Positions 43,792 to 51,891 of a DNA stretch of 57,975 nt are shown piece after piece. Position numbers and translations under genes: made by a program. The notes under the pieces are model-generated. The model saw only the letters and a list, made by a program, of their open reading frames with translations. It ran no database searches and was not told the origin of the DNA. Origin of the DNA: Vampirovibrionales bacterium (lineage in GTDB: Bacteria; Cyanobacteriota; Vampirovibrionia; Vampirovibrionales; JAGQHJ01); NCBI GenBank assembly GCA_025449835.1, contig JANWIO010000059.1, forward strand, positions 1 to 57,975, written 5' to 3'. The first letter of the stretch is position 1. Each line of letters starts with the position of its first letter.

Positions 43792-43951
43792 GGCGGTAGA
43801 CCTCAATATAAACAACGTTACACAACCTATTATATGCAGATGGGCTTTTAAAGAGAGCCTTTCCTAAGCGTTCCTTACAAAAAGTTAGCATTTCACTTGC
43901 CAAGCCATACTCTTTCGATTCGTCTTCGGTTTTCTGCCGGTGAGTTGTCTA

Positions 43952-44284
43952 TTAATAATGATTTGGCAAACCTTTAATAAACTTCTCCTGCCTAACGATA
44001 CCGTCAATCGGATTACCCGTTTCCTGCCAGCTGCATTGGGTCTTGAGCCAGAACATTGTCATTGCCGGGCATTTTCCAGACAATGCCAACTTGTAAGCGG
44101 TCTGCATAACACCGACTTTGGCTTTGGCTTTACCCTGGTAAAGTTGTTCATTGGCGTATTTTTTCAACGTATCAAGGCACATGCCTTTGAGTCGGGCAAT
44201 ATCTTCAAACCGCATGCCCAGACCTGCCATCATTTCAACCTCTGCCAACTCTTTTTCGGTCATTTTCTTAGCGGGATTGCTCAT
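43952..44284 (-). CDS. Phage-type HTH protein (terminase-small-like), 110 aa
   Basis: A 110-residue protein with an N-terminal helix-turn-helix (EMMAGLGMRFEDIARLKG, LDTLKKYANEQL) and a C-terminal MTMFWLKTQCSWQETG segment. This arrangement is common in phage genomes, in proteins often compared to terminase small subunits. No large terminase is nearby. Its ATG overlaps the methyltransferase stop by 4 bases, so it is translated with that gene. Confidence 0.6.
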   Translation of the reverse strand: MSNPAKKMTEKELAEVEMMAGLGMRFEDIARLKGMCLDTLKKYANEQLYQGKAKAKVGVMQTAYKLALSGKCPAMTMFWLKTQCSWQETGNPIDGIVRQEKFIKGLPNHY

Positions 44285-45303
44285 TTTTTATAACTCCGAA
44301 GTTGGGACGAAAAATTGGGTATTTTTGCCAGAATCTCTTTACGGATATGGCTGGCGATCGCCTGCATCAACAGTGGTGGAACACTGTTTCCAATTCGAGC
44401 CCACTGCTGCTCAATGGTTCCTTGAAATTTGTAGTCATCTGGGAAAGAAGCAATCTGCTTAAGCTCAGCAATGGAGAGATAGCGGTTCTCATCAGGATGG
44501 AGAAGGCCACACATCCCAGGCCGTAAGGTTTTACAGATGGTTGGCGCAACCTCAAACCAGCTTAATCGCTTCAGGGAGTAATAGCTTGCTTTTGCACCAA
44601 AACGGCTGTGCAACTGAGAACCATCTTCACCAGGTTTAAGGCATTGGGCAATTTGAGCAGCTTTGCCTGTGGGGCGCTCAAATTCAGATGAAGCTGGGAG
44701 ACTTTGCAGGGCCTCTTTTAAACAAATAGGAATGCCTTGTGGTGTTGGATGAGAGGGTAAAATGCCCAGGTCTTGTCGAACACCAATAAAAATAACGCGT
44801 TGACGGCTTTGTGGGACACCATAGTATTTTGCGTTCATCAGTCGGACAGAAACGTTGTAACCACTCTTTTTCAGGGTTTGGAGGATCTCAACAAAAATAG
44901 GCTTCATTGGCCCCTTGGCCATGCCAGAAACGTTTTCCATCACGAACACCTTTGGAGAAAGTGCCTGAAGTATCCGGATATATTCTTCAAACAATCGATT
45001 CCGGGAGTCTTTAACACATCGCTTCCCTGCGGTACTAAACCCCTGGCAAGGGGGTGAACCATCCAGGATGTCTAACTCGCCAGGTTTTAACCCCGTTTTC
45101 TCAAGGATCTCTTCACCTGTAACTGTAGCAATATCCTGATGAAATAAAAGGGTTTGAGGATGATTTAACCGATAGGTTGCCGCTGCGTTTTCATCCCACT
45201 CAACCGCTAAAAGCACTTTTCCCCCAGCCAGCTGATACCCCATTGAGGAGCCACCACAGCCCGCAAACAATGAAACCACATTGAATAACGGGTTACTCGA
45301 CAT
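44281..45303 (-). CDS. DNA (cytosine-5) methyltransferase
   Basis: A C5-cytosine DNA methyltransferase of 340 residues. Seen: motif I VVSLFAGCGGSSMGYQLAGG, catalytic motif IV GSPPCQGFSTAGKR with the active Cys, motif VI MENVSGM, motif VIII QSRQRVIFIGV, and motif X GNSVPPLLMQAIASHI. ATG 45303 begins the conserved domain; the longer frame to 45414 overlaps the ParB-like gene. No restriction enzyme is adjacent, so it may be an orphan methylase that protects the element or controls its expression. Confidence 0.9.
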   Translation of the reverse strand: MSSNPLFNVVSLFAGCGGSSMGYQLAGGKVLLAVEWDENAAATYRLNHPQTLLFHQDIATVTGEEILEKTGLKPGELDILDGSPPCQGFSTAGKRCVKDSRNRLFEEYIRILQALSPKVFVMENVSGMAKGPMKPIFVEILQTLKKSGYNVSVRLMNAKYYGVPQSRQRVIFIGVRQDLGILPSHPTPQGIPICLKEALQSLPASSEFERPTGKAAQIAQCLKPGEDGSQLHSRFGAKASYYSLKRLSWFEVAPTICKTLRPGMCGLLHPDENRYLSIAELKQIASFPDDYKFQGTIEQQWARIGNSVPPLLMQAIASHIRKEILAKIPNFSSQLRSYKK

Positions 45304-45817
45304 AGAAGGACTCCTGGCAGTTGGGACAAGTGACTTGTTTAAAGTTGTTCGGATCTTCTTTTTCCAGGATGGATTCATCCAATTCTGGTTCACTTTCTGG
45401 CAGTGATGGGACACTGCTTAAATTACTTAACTCTATCTCCCGAAAGCCGGTTAATTGAAGGTCTTTAAAGTCCAGTTCCTTCAACGATTCAAATTCAGTT
45501 CGTAAAAGCTCTAAATCCCAGCCGGTATTTAATGTCAATTTGTTGTGAGCAAGGGCATATGCTTTTCTTTCCGCCTCGGATAAATGCCCCAATTGAATAA
45601 CAGGGATTTTTTCCAATCCCAACTTTTGTGCAGCCAACAGGCGTCCATGGCCTTCGATGATGACATTTTCTGTATCAATCCCGATGGGGTCATTAAACCC
45701 AAAAGCTTGAATACTGGCAGCAATTTGGTCAATCTGTTCCGGTGGATGTTGTTTTGCATTATTGATGTAAGGGATTAAGGTCTCTATTGAAATCCATTTA
45801 ACGGTTAATGTGTTCAA
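45293..45817 (-). CDS. ParB/Srx-like nuclease-domain protein, 174 aa
   Basis: A ParB N-terminal-like protein: PYINNAKQHPPEQIDQIAAS, FGFNDPIGIDTENVIIEGHG (box with GHGRLLAAQKLG) and SEAERKAYALAHNKL. Such domains are often fused or adjacent to phage DNA methylases. A C-terminal CPNCQESF zinc-like pair is present. It overlaps the methyltransferase start by 11 bases, so the pair is co-translated. It may act in DNA binding or CTP-dependent loading rather than partition; no ParA is present. Confidence 0.8.
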   Translation of the reverse strand: MNTLTVKWISIETLIPYINNAKQHPPEQIDQIAASIQAFGFNDPIGIDTENVIIEGHGRLLAAQKLGLEKIPVIQLGHLSEAERKAYALAHNKLTLNTGWDLELLRTEFESLKELDFKDLQLTGFREIELSNLSSVPSLPESEPELDESILEKEDPNNFKQVTCPNCQESFYVE

Positions 45818-46001
45818 AACGAAAACTCCTGTGTAATTATTAAAATTAATATCGATACTTACAGCGTAACAGAGGGAATCTGGTTTCTTGAAGCTTTATT
45901 ATTTAAAACGGGTTTTTCTGAAATTGTCTTTAACACTTTAACTACGGGGTTGTTACTTAATAATGGCTAGGCTTTTAGGTTTTCATGCTGAAGGTAAAGT
46001 G

Positions 46002-48539
46002 TTAAAGTGGTTTTTCCAACTTTTTATCAAATCGATACCAAGTGACATTCCCACTGCGACGTTCTGTTTCAATTACCATAAAGCGTTCAATATTGGGTTT
46101 AAGACGTTGTAACTGGCGTCCCAATGACTTAGCATTTTTGATGTGGTAAGGGATTTTCAGATTCTCTGCCAGGATTAAAAGCTTTTGGTGAAGCGTTTTT
46201 GTGTCCATCCAATAATTGGGATACTCCTCCACAAAAAGCGTTAAGCACTCAAATAAGCTGTCCATTTCAAGGGTAAACTGAGATTGGCTATCGGAGAGCT
46301 TTTCAAGCAGTTTAATTAGCTCATCTTCATTACCTTGATATTTGGCAATTCGATAACAGAAGCTTGCAAAATCAGCCATCCTAAAATTGGTTTGAAAACC
46401 TTCTCCTGGGACAGAAGCCAAGGCTTTTAAAATGTTTTGGAGTTCTGGTATCAAGTCAGATAAAAAGGCATTTCGTGTTTCTAGAAGTTCTCGATTTAAA
46501 TCCGATTCGGGACGCTTTTCAGCTCCCCATGGCTTTAAACTTAATAGTAATAGGCGATCTGCAACATCATCCCTACGGTAATTTGGGGTCCGACTATTTA
46601 AAGCCAAAAAGGACTTAATTTGGATTTCTGTTTCTTCTGCCGTGGTGTACAGGGTTCGCATGCGGATTGTACCCCCTGTGGCGCAGATGGCCAAGGTGTC
46701 ATTTAACCATTTGGAGCGTTCATCCACATTGTCAAAGGCTAAAAAGTGATGATTAGCCAATGCTACCTGAAAATCTTGTTGTTTTTCAGGTAAGGGTGTT
46801 ACATCGAACCCTTTGCCAATCAAGAGCCTCCCAATTCGCCTTAATAAGGATGTTTTACCACTGCCTTTATCTGCCACAGGACAAAGAATAGGCCGGGTTT
46901 TCATCAAAGTGGGAAAGAACAAACTTAAAAAGTAAAATTTTAAAACGGTCTTTTGCTCATCCGGTGTTAGAAGGTATTCTTCATTAAAATTAATTTGGTC
47001 AAGCAACAACTCTGCAAGGTAGTCTCGGCCCAGATCAAATGGCACTTGTGTAAAGGGCTCATACTTATTATTTTCCACAAATAAAAAGCCATCCGTTCCA
47101 TTGGGTACGGATTCAATCATTGATGTTGTTATTTTCAAAATGGCTTGATTACCATTAGCCCAATAGAGTGTATTGGTAGCCTTTTCATAATGGAGTAGGT
47201 CGTGTACTTCAGTAAGTTTGCCATTACGAAAGGCCTCATTGAGTAATTCTTTGAGGATGTAGCCATGGATAGCTTCAATGGGATTAAGGCCAAGCTGATG
47301 GAGGAGGTGAAGAAGGCTTTGGGATTCCTTGTGAATGAGCATCAATTGGCATTTTTCATTATCAAAATAATAAAGAGCCAGCTTTGTTTTATAGAAAGTG
47401 CCTCGGTCTCGCATTTCTCCAATAACAAGCTTAGAGGCTCTTTGATTGACCTCAAATTCTTTTAATTTGGTTTCATTCTTCCGGATACCATGAAGCTCAA
47501 CTGTAATGGCACTTAAAAAGCGATATCGTGCCTTTGCTTCCATTGTAAGTTGTTGCAAGGCGATTAAAGCTTCATGAGGTGAACCATATCCCCGAAGAAA
47601 ACTATCAAGATCACTATCTGGAAGAGAAGCTTGAGTTACCCAGAAAGTCCGATGTTGTTGCATCTCCAACGCCAGATAGTCCCCAGCTTCATCATGATCC
47701 TGGAACAACAGCCATTTTCCTTTGTATGTTTTCAGTGTTCCCCAATCCACTGCAGAAGAGCTCCCAAGGGCAATACATGGTTGATAGGACTGCCCAGCTT
47801 TCAGAAGAGTACTTTGCAGCATCAATATGTTTATTTCCCCTTCAACAAGAAGGATATAGGGTTCTAAGGTGGCATCCTTCGTTGGATCTAGTTGTGGGTT
47901 AAACACACCGCATTTTGGAAAGGGCTTAAACCATGAAAATCGCTTGGAGAAGGGCTCTCTAAAACGGATTGAGGTAATTTCATTTTTAGAGCCGGTGTAA
48001 ATAAATGCCAGATTGCCGGGGTGGGTTACCTCTTTTAACTTTTCTAACATCTCATCAAAGTTGGATATCGCCTGTTCAAGACGTTCCTTGCGCTTTTTAT
48101 CCACAATCCCCTTCTCTAAAAGCCTTTCTAACTTCTCCCTGAAGGGGGCCGCCATGGTGTCAAGGTTAAGTTCTTGAGGGACTGTTCCGACCAAGCTTTC
48201 TTGAATTACCTGGGGATGGATTTTACGCTCATTTGTCAGATATTGCCAGGCAAAGCTGTAATGATCATCCGGGTTTTCGCCTTGCCTCAATATCTCTCGC
48301 TTGAGGTTCCCCACCAGTTCCCACAAAAATCCTTGAACAGGGTTTTTGTCCCCATCCAATGCCTGTGGGCTAATAAAGCGCCCACAGGTTGGATGGAAGC
48401 ATTTTGCAAGCTGGTCATTTTTCGCCACACTCATGGTGCCATGACTGCAAAATGGACAATTTACCTTTCCTTTTCCTTTGGTTGAAATACCATGTACTTC
48501 TGAGAGGTATGCTTTTGCAGAAAAATTAGTCTTTGTCAT
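46002..48539 (-). CDS. CHC2 zinc-finger primase / P-loop ATPase, 845 aa
   Basis: A large plasmid/phage-type replication protein. Seen: an N-terminal CHC2-type zinc finger (CPFCSHGTM...CFHPTCGRF), a TOPRIM-like segment (LLVEGEINILML, FQDHDEAGDYLA), and a C-terminal helicase-like ATPase with Walker A ADKGSGKTSLLRRIG and Walker B-like HHFLAFDNVDE. It would prime and help unwind the element's DNA. ATG 48539 has GGAGA upstream and overlaps the preceding 55-residue gene; the longer frame to 48581 lacks support. Its presence argues that the element replicates autonomously at some stage. Confidence 0.85.
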   Translation of the reverse strand: MTKTNFSAKAYLSEVHGISTKGKGKVNCPFCSHGTMSVAKNDQLAKCFHPTCGRFISPQALDGDKNPVQGFLWELVGNLKREILRQGENPDDHYSFAWQYLTNERKIHPQVIQESLVGTVPQELNLDTMAAPFREKLERLLEKGIVDKKRKERLEQAISNFDEMLEKLKEVTHPGNLAFIYTGSKNEITSIRFREPFSKRFSWFKPFPKCGVFNPQLDPTKDATLEPYILLVEGEINILMLQSTLLKAGQSYQPCIALGSSSAVDWGTLKTYKGKWLLFQDHDEAGDYLALEMQQHRTFWVTQASLPDSDLDSFLRGYGSPHEALIALQQLTMEAKARYRFLSAITVELHGIRKNETKLKEFEVNQRASKLVIGEMRDRGTFYKTKLALYYFDNEKCQLMLIHKESQSLLHLLHQLGLNPIEAIHGYILKELLNEAFRNGKLTEVHDLLHYEKATNTLYWANGNQAILKITTSMIESVPNGTDGFLFVENNKYEPFTQVPFDLGRDYLAELLLDQINFNEEYLLTPDEQKTVLKFYFLSLFFPTLMKTRPILCPVADKGSGKTSLLRRIGRLLIGKGFDVTPLPEKQQDFQVALANHHFLAFDNVDERSKWLNDTLAICATGGTIRMRTLYTTAEETEIQIKSFLALNSRTPNYRRDDVADRLLLLSLKPWGAEKRPESDLNRELLETRNAFLSDLIPELQNILKALASVPGEGFQTNFRMADFASFCYRIAKYQGNEDELIKLLEKLSDSQSQFTLEMDSLFECLTLFVEEYPNYWMDTKTLHQKLLILAENLKIPYHIKNAKSLGRQLQRLKPNIERFMVIETERRSGNVTWYRFDKKLEKPL

Positions 48540-48693
48540 TGGTAGTATCTCCTTTAAACTCATAAACGTTATGCAAAACATCTCTTAATGCTTGCTGAAA
48601 AAGGGGATGCTCTTTTAACCGGTCCCAAACCTCTATGGGGATTGGGCTCCAAAATCGCAACTCCAGATAAGGGCCATCATGCTTGTTGGACAT
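48526..48693 (-). CDS. Micro-protein, 55 aa, upstream of the primase
   Basis: A short gene below usual size cut-offs: ATG 48693 with GGGAGG 8 bases upstream, and TAA at 48526-48528, overlapping the primase start by 14 bases. The product begins MSNKHDGPYLELRFWSPIPI and contains EVWDRLKEHPLFQQALRDVL. The ribosome site and overlap argue that it is real and co-translated with the primase. Function unknown. Confidence 0.65.
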   Translation of the reverse strand: MSNKHDGPYLELRFWSPIPIEVWDRLKEHPLFQQALRDVLHNVYEFKGDTTNDKD

Positions 48694-48744
48694 TGAATCG
48701 CCCTCCCAAATACGCTATGATTATTTTGAAATTATTATTTTTGC

Positions 48745-48778
48745 CTACTGGTACCCGCCAGTAGCTTTTTTTTCGTTT
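48745..48778 (+). terminator. Intrinsic terminator oriented on the plus strand
   Basis: CTACTGG (48745-48751) and CCAGTAG (48758-48764) form a 7-bp stem with loop TACCCG, followed by a run of eight T and more T. It reads as a strong terminator on the plus strand although all genes around it are on the minus strand. Confidence 0.7.
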
Positions 48779-48780
48779 TT

Positions 48781-48981
48781 TCATTGTTGACCTCCTTTTG
48801 CCTCTGCTTCTTTTTGGGCGTCTTCCTGAGCCCATTTGTGTAAAATTCCGAAAAATCCCTTGAGGTTTGTTCCAATCTCTAGCCGATCCGCTTCAGATAG
48901 CGGATGACCATATAGCTTTTCCCAACCTGCATAAGGATCTAGGTGGGGAGTATTAGTACTTTCTTTAAGAGAAGTTTTCAT
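48781..48981 (-). CDS. Micro-protein, 66 aa (paralogue A)
   Basis: A 66-residue protein with core WEKLYGHPLSEADRLEIG and LKGFFGILHKWAQE, then an Ala/Glu/Lys tail. ATG 48981 is preferred: AAAGGAC lies upstream, while the longer frame to 49062 covers the neighbour. The core resembles that of the next gene (W...G..(V/L)SE.(E/D)A...L.GFF..L..W.QE), so the two are tandem paralogues. They overlap by 17 bases. Function unknown. Confidence 0.65.
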   Translation of the reverse strand: MKTSLKESTNTPHLDPYAGWEKLYGHPLSEADRLEIGTNLKGFFGILHKWAQEDAQKEAEAKGGQQ

Positions 48982-49159
48982 TTTTGTCCTTTCTATGGTT
49001 TGTTTCTGATTCATATTCTTGATTCCACTCCCATAAGAGGGAGAAAAAGCCTGTAAGATCACTGAGCAAGTTTTGAGCTTCGCTTTCAGAAACCTGTCTA
49101 CCTAGCCGCTCTTCCCAGAGGAGCTGAGTGTCTTCAACCAGTTTTTTACTGAAGGGCAC
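48965..49159 (-). CDS. Micro-protein, 64 aa (paralogue B)
   Basis: A 64-residue protein with core WEERLGRQVSESEAQNLL and LTGFFSLLWEWNQEYE. I chose GTG 49159, with GGAGAAG six bases upstream; the longer frame from 49198 overlaps the zinc-ribbon gene. It is a diverged paralogue of the next gene downstream and overlaps both neighbours, a tightly packed phage-like arrangement. Confidence 0.6.
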   Translation of the reverse strand: MPFSKKLVEDTQLLWEERLGRQVSESEAQNLLSDLTGFFSLLWEWNQEYESETNHRKDKNENFS

Positions 49160-49334
49160 AGGTCGCTTCTCCAAGCTTGAGAATGTTAAGCGCAGCACAC
49201 TTAGGACAAGCTGTTACAGCTTCTCCAGAACCTTGAAAACGAAACTGAAGTTGATCAGTTTGCAGTAATAGAAAACCTGGTTGGTAAGTCCCAAGCCCTT
49301 TTTTACAGCGATAACATAGCCAAAGTCGTTTCAA
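49146..49334 (-). CDS. Zinc-ribbon micro-protein, 62 aa
   Basis: A 62-residue protein with CYRCKKGLG near the start and CPKCAALN in the second half, a CxxC...CxxC zinc ribbon. It probably binds nucleic acid or protein. The ATG frame overlaps the following gene by 14 bases. Function unknown; such small zinc-ribbon proteins are common in mobile elements. Confidence 0.6.
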   Translation of the reverse strand: MKRLWLCYRCKKGLGTYQPGFLLLQTDQLQFRFQGSGEAVTACPKCAALNILKLGEATCALQ

Positions 49335-49452
49335 TCTTCAAGTTCCTTGGTTACTGAACCTGAGAGTAAAATACCTTAGGATGTTTTCTGTATTCCCCCG
49401 TTTGGAATCTGTTTTTTATCTGTTTTCTGGAAACTCTTTTGTAAATTTAACT

Positions 49453-50439
49453 TTAGAGATATGGCTCTAGTAAAAAGTTCTCTATATCAATATCTTGTGC
49501 CTTAAGATTTAGGCTAAATCCTTTATTGATAGTGGTAATAAGATGTTTTTCAAAGTCTGGGCGAATGCCTTTCTTTCCATGTAGTTTTGAAAAGGTCTTT
49601 AAAACGCTTCTTTTATGCTGATCTAATTGTTTTATGAGGCTTGGTTCATTCTCAATATGCCATAAATGAACTGCTATTTCATCATAACCACACCATTCTG
49701 AAGCCTTATGAGCTAAAAAGCAAAGCAATTTAAATGGTAAAGGGGAAAGTGTAAATGAATGCCCTTTGTAAATTACGATATTGGGAGACTTGAGAACTAA
49801 TGTCTTAAGTTCTGTATCCGTTTCTTTGTTTAGAGGGGATGGAATAGTCAACATAAGAGTTCTTGAATCAAAAATATCTTTAAGTGAGCTTACATAAATT
49901 CCTTCAGCCAATAAAGTAGACTCGATTGACTTATTCCGAGTTGGTTGAGGGAGAAGTAAAAATAATTCTGAGGCATTAAAGTGTCTTTTTGCGAGAGATG
50001 CACTGGAAACCAACAACTCTTTGGCAATATTGCCATAAGCTAAAACCATATTTCGCTGAGGTATAAGCCCAAAGGTATGCCATGGTGAGCAGGATGCATC
50101 CTCATATATGGTTGCACTTACAGAATTTTTGAGCAGCATAAGGAGTCGGTCAAAATCGACTTGAAAACCATTGATGTAGCGTTTATCAATCCATTGTAAG
50201 CCCCGAAGAAAGCCTGTTGGACAGGAAAAATAGGGCTTATTATCCTCATATTCTACCGGTAAAATGCATTGTTCATAGCATTCAAAGCAGTCATAATGTT
50301 TGAACACCAATGGTTTCAAAAGACGATTTTGTTCAAGAAATTGCCTTACCTCTTCAGGCAGCTTTGTAAACTCCTCCTGGTTTAAGGGGTTAAGGGGCAA
50401 TGACTCAAACCAGCAATGGTAAAAGTTGTTGTTTTCCAA
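49453..50439 (-). CDS. Unknown protein with C-terminal winged-helix domain, 328 aa
   Basis: The C-terminal ~100 residues look like an OmpR/PhoB-type DNA-binding winged helix: YKGHSFTLSPLPFKLLCFL, then DEIAVHLW, LDQHKRSVLKTF and ending TTINKGFSLN. The N-terminal ~200 residues are unrecognised, with a Cys cluster (YDCFECYEQC, SCPTGF) that may bind metal; there is no typical receiver domain. It overlaps the end of the upstream gene by 35 bases. As the pair is divergent from cas12e across a shared 332-base region, a regulatory role on the cas locus is possible but unproven. Confidence 0.65.
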   Translation of the reverse strand: MENNNFYHCWFESLPLNPLNQEEFTKLPEEVRQFLEQNRLLKPLVFKHYDCFECYEQCILPVEYEDNKPYFSCPTGFLRGLQWIDKRYINGFQVDFDRLLMLLKNSVSATIYEDASCSPWHTFGLIPQRNMVLAYGNIAKELLVSSASLAKRHFNASELFLLLPQPTRNKSIESTLLAEGIYVSSLKDIFDSRTLMLTIPSPLNKETDTELKTLVLKSPNIVIYKGHSFTLSPLPFKLLCFLAHKASEWCGYDEIAVHLWHIENEPSLIKQLDQHKRSVLKTFSKLHGKKGIRPDFEKHLITTINKGFSLNLKAQDIDIENFLLEPYL

Positions 50440-51559
50440 TCATAATCCCCCATTGAAATAAGTTTTTTTCAATACAGCAGTCAACTTGTGTGTCATTTAA
50501 ATTGGTAGTGTTTGTCTGTGATAGCGTAATGGTTCTATTCTTTGTTCTTCCATTATCCTGAAGGAAGGTAAATTGAATCCATGCTTTTTGGATTACCATT
50601 AAGTTTGGATCAATGTTTCTGGCCCTTAAGGTTTCCTCAACATCTCCCGTGAATCGCAACTCGAAAGTCGTTTTATTTGTGGGAGAGACTTTCCCCCGAA
50701 ATCCAACAATAGCAACATTTACGATTTTATCAATCGGATTGGTTTCAAATTGCCTCAATGTTTTCAGTCGGTGGAGGTTCAGAATGATTTTTGAGTTCTC
50801 TTGTTCGAAGAAATAAGCGTCTTCTAAGTACACGGCGGCAAAGCATTGGCGTGTAATGTCTTCAAAATCCTTACGTTTTGCCTTGATTTTCAGCTTACCT
50901 TCTTTTGGAAAGTAAATAAGGGTTGATTCAAAAATGGGTCGCCGTGGCATTTCTGAGAGGATGCCTTGTTGAAATTCTTTAATGGGCCTAAGGTAGTCTT
51001 CGTTGGTGATTACCATGGTTAAAGTACCGTGTTCTTCATCGAAGTCAGTTTCAGTATGAATATTTTCCCCAAGCTCTTTACCCTTAATGTGGCCTAGAAT
51101 GGCTTGTTTTAGTTCAAACTCTTTTTCCTCAGTCATAATAGAGTTTTTGGGGCTTTTACCAAGATATTCGGAATAGCCTTTCAGGTGATTGAGTCTGAGC
51201 CGACGTCGGGCCATTGTAAATCCCATAGGGTGGTTTAGATAGAGTGTTGCGGAAAGATTCAGTGGCAATACATCATGACGTGGGATTCCGAGACTGTCTG
51301 CAATGAGTATCATATTTTCTAAGCCTTCATCACAGGCCAAGTCATTGATTTGAGTGAAGCAAATATCACATTTCCCTTTTATTTCAGAAGGCAACGCAAC
51401 GTATTGGTCATAAAGAGCTTTGTGTCCTTCTTGCTCAAGGGCTTGGTAAAACTCGCTGTCATCAGGAACACCCATTGTCTTCACAAGCTCCTGCAAAAGC
51501 GACTTATCAATTTGTCTCAAAAAAGCTTTGGGTCGAAATTCTCTTAAGATTCCTTTCAT
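50405..51559 (-). CDS. Unknown protein, 384 aa, divergent from cas12e
   Basis: I do not recognise this family. ATG 51559 has CAGGAGAG upstream and is preferred over the longer frame to 51604. The sequence has a helical N-terminal half with paired cysteines (CDICFTQ, CDEG), then a beta-rich C-terminal half (YFPKEGKLKIKAKRKDFE, TTFELRFTGDVEETLRA). No transmembrane segment or nuclease motif is evident. It is the first gene of a two-gene unit with the winged-helix protein. Candidates are a defence or regulatory pair, or element-maintenance proteins; nothing in the sequence decides. Confidence 0.65.
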   Translation of the reverse strand: MKGILREFRPKAFLRQIDKSLLQELVKTMGVPDDSEFYQALEQEGHKALYDQYVALPSEIKGKCDICFTQINDLACDEGLENMILIADSLGIPRHDVLPLNLSATLYLNHPMGFTMARRRLRLNHLKGYSEYLGKSPKNSIMTEEKEFELKQAILGHIKGKELGENIHTETDFDEEHGTLTMVITNEDYLRPIKEFQQGILSEMPRRPIFESTLIYFPKEGKLKIKAKRKDFEDITRQCFAAVYLEDAYFFEQENSKIILNLHRLKTLRQFETNPIDKIVNVAIVGFRGKVSPTNKTTFELRFTGDVEETLRARNIDPNLMVIQKAWIQFTFLQDNGRTKNRTITLSQTNTTNLNDTQVDCCIEKNLFQWGIMIGKQQLLPLLV

Positions 51560-51891
51560 AGAACGTCTCTCCTGTATAAATATTACATTTATAACAAAAA
51601 ACAATTTATGTCTTTTACGACAGTCATGTTACAACAAGCTCTTCAGTAAACAAATAAATTTATTGATTTGTTTTGAATTGTAAAGTTAATAGTCATTTAA
51701 CAGATAAATGAATAAACAAAAAGCAGTAAACAACAAATAGTTGATGATATTTTGATTCAGGTTGAAATCTCTTGTGTAGAGCGAGGAAACAGTTTTAACT
51801 AGGTTTTCATGTCCTCCTGAGGATGCAGGTTGGCATGCTTTGTGCTTGAATACTGATACTTGGAAGAGTGTTGATTCAATGGTGAAAGCAA
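51560..51891. promoter_or_regulatory. Shared promoter region of cas12e and the divergent unknown pair
   Basis: A 332-base AT-rich region. CAGTAAACAA occurs at 51644-51653 and again at 51724-51733, and a variant AATAAACAAA at 51711-51720, which could be operator sites for a shared regulator. A small hairpin CCTC-CT-GAGG lies near 51813. GGTGA at 51881-51885 is the likely ribosome site of cas12e. No clear -35/-10 is visible. Confidence 0.4.
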
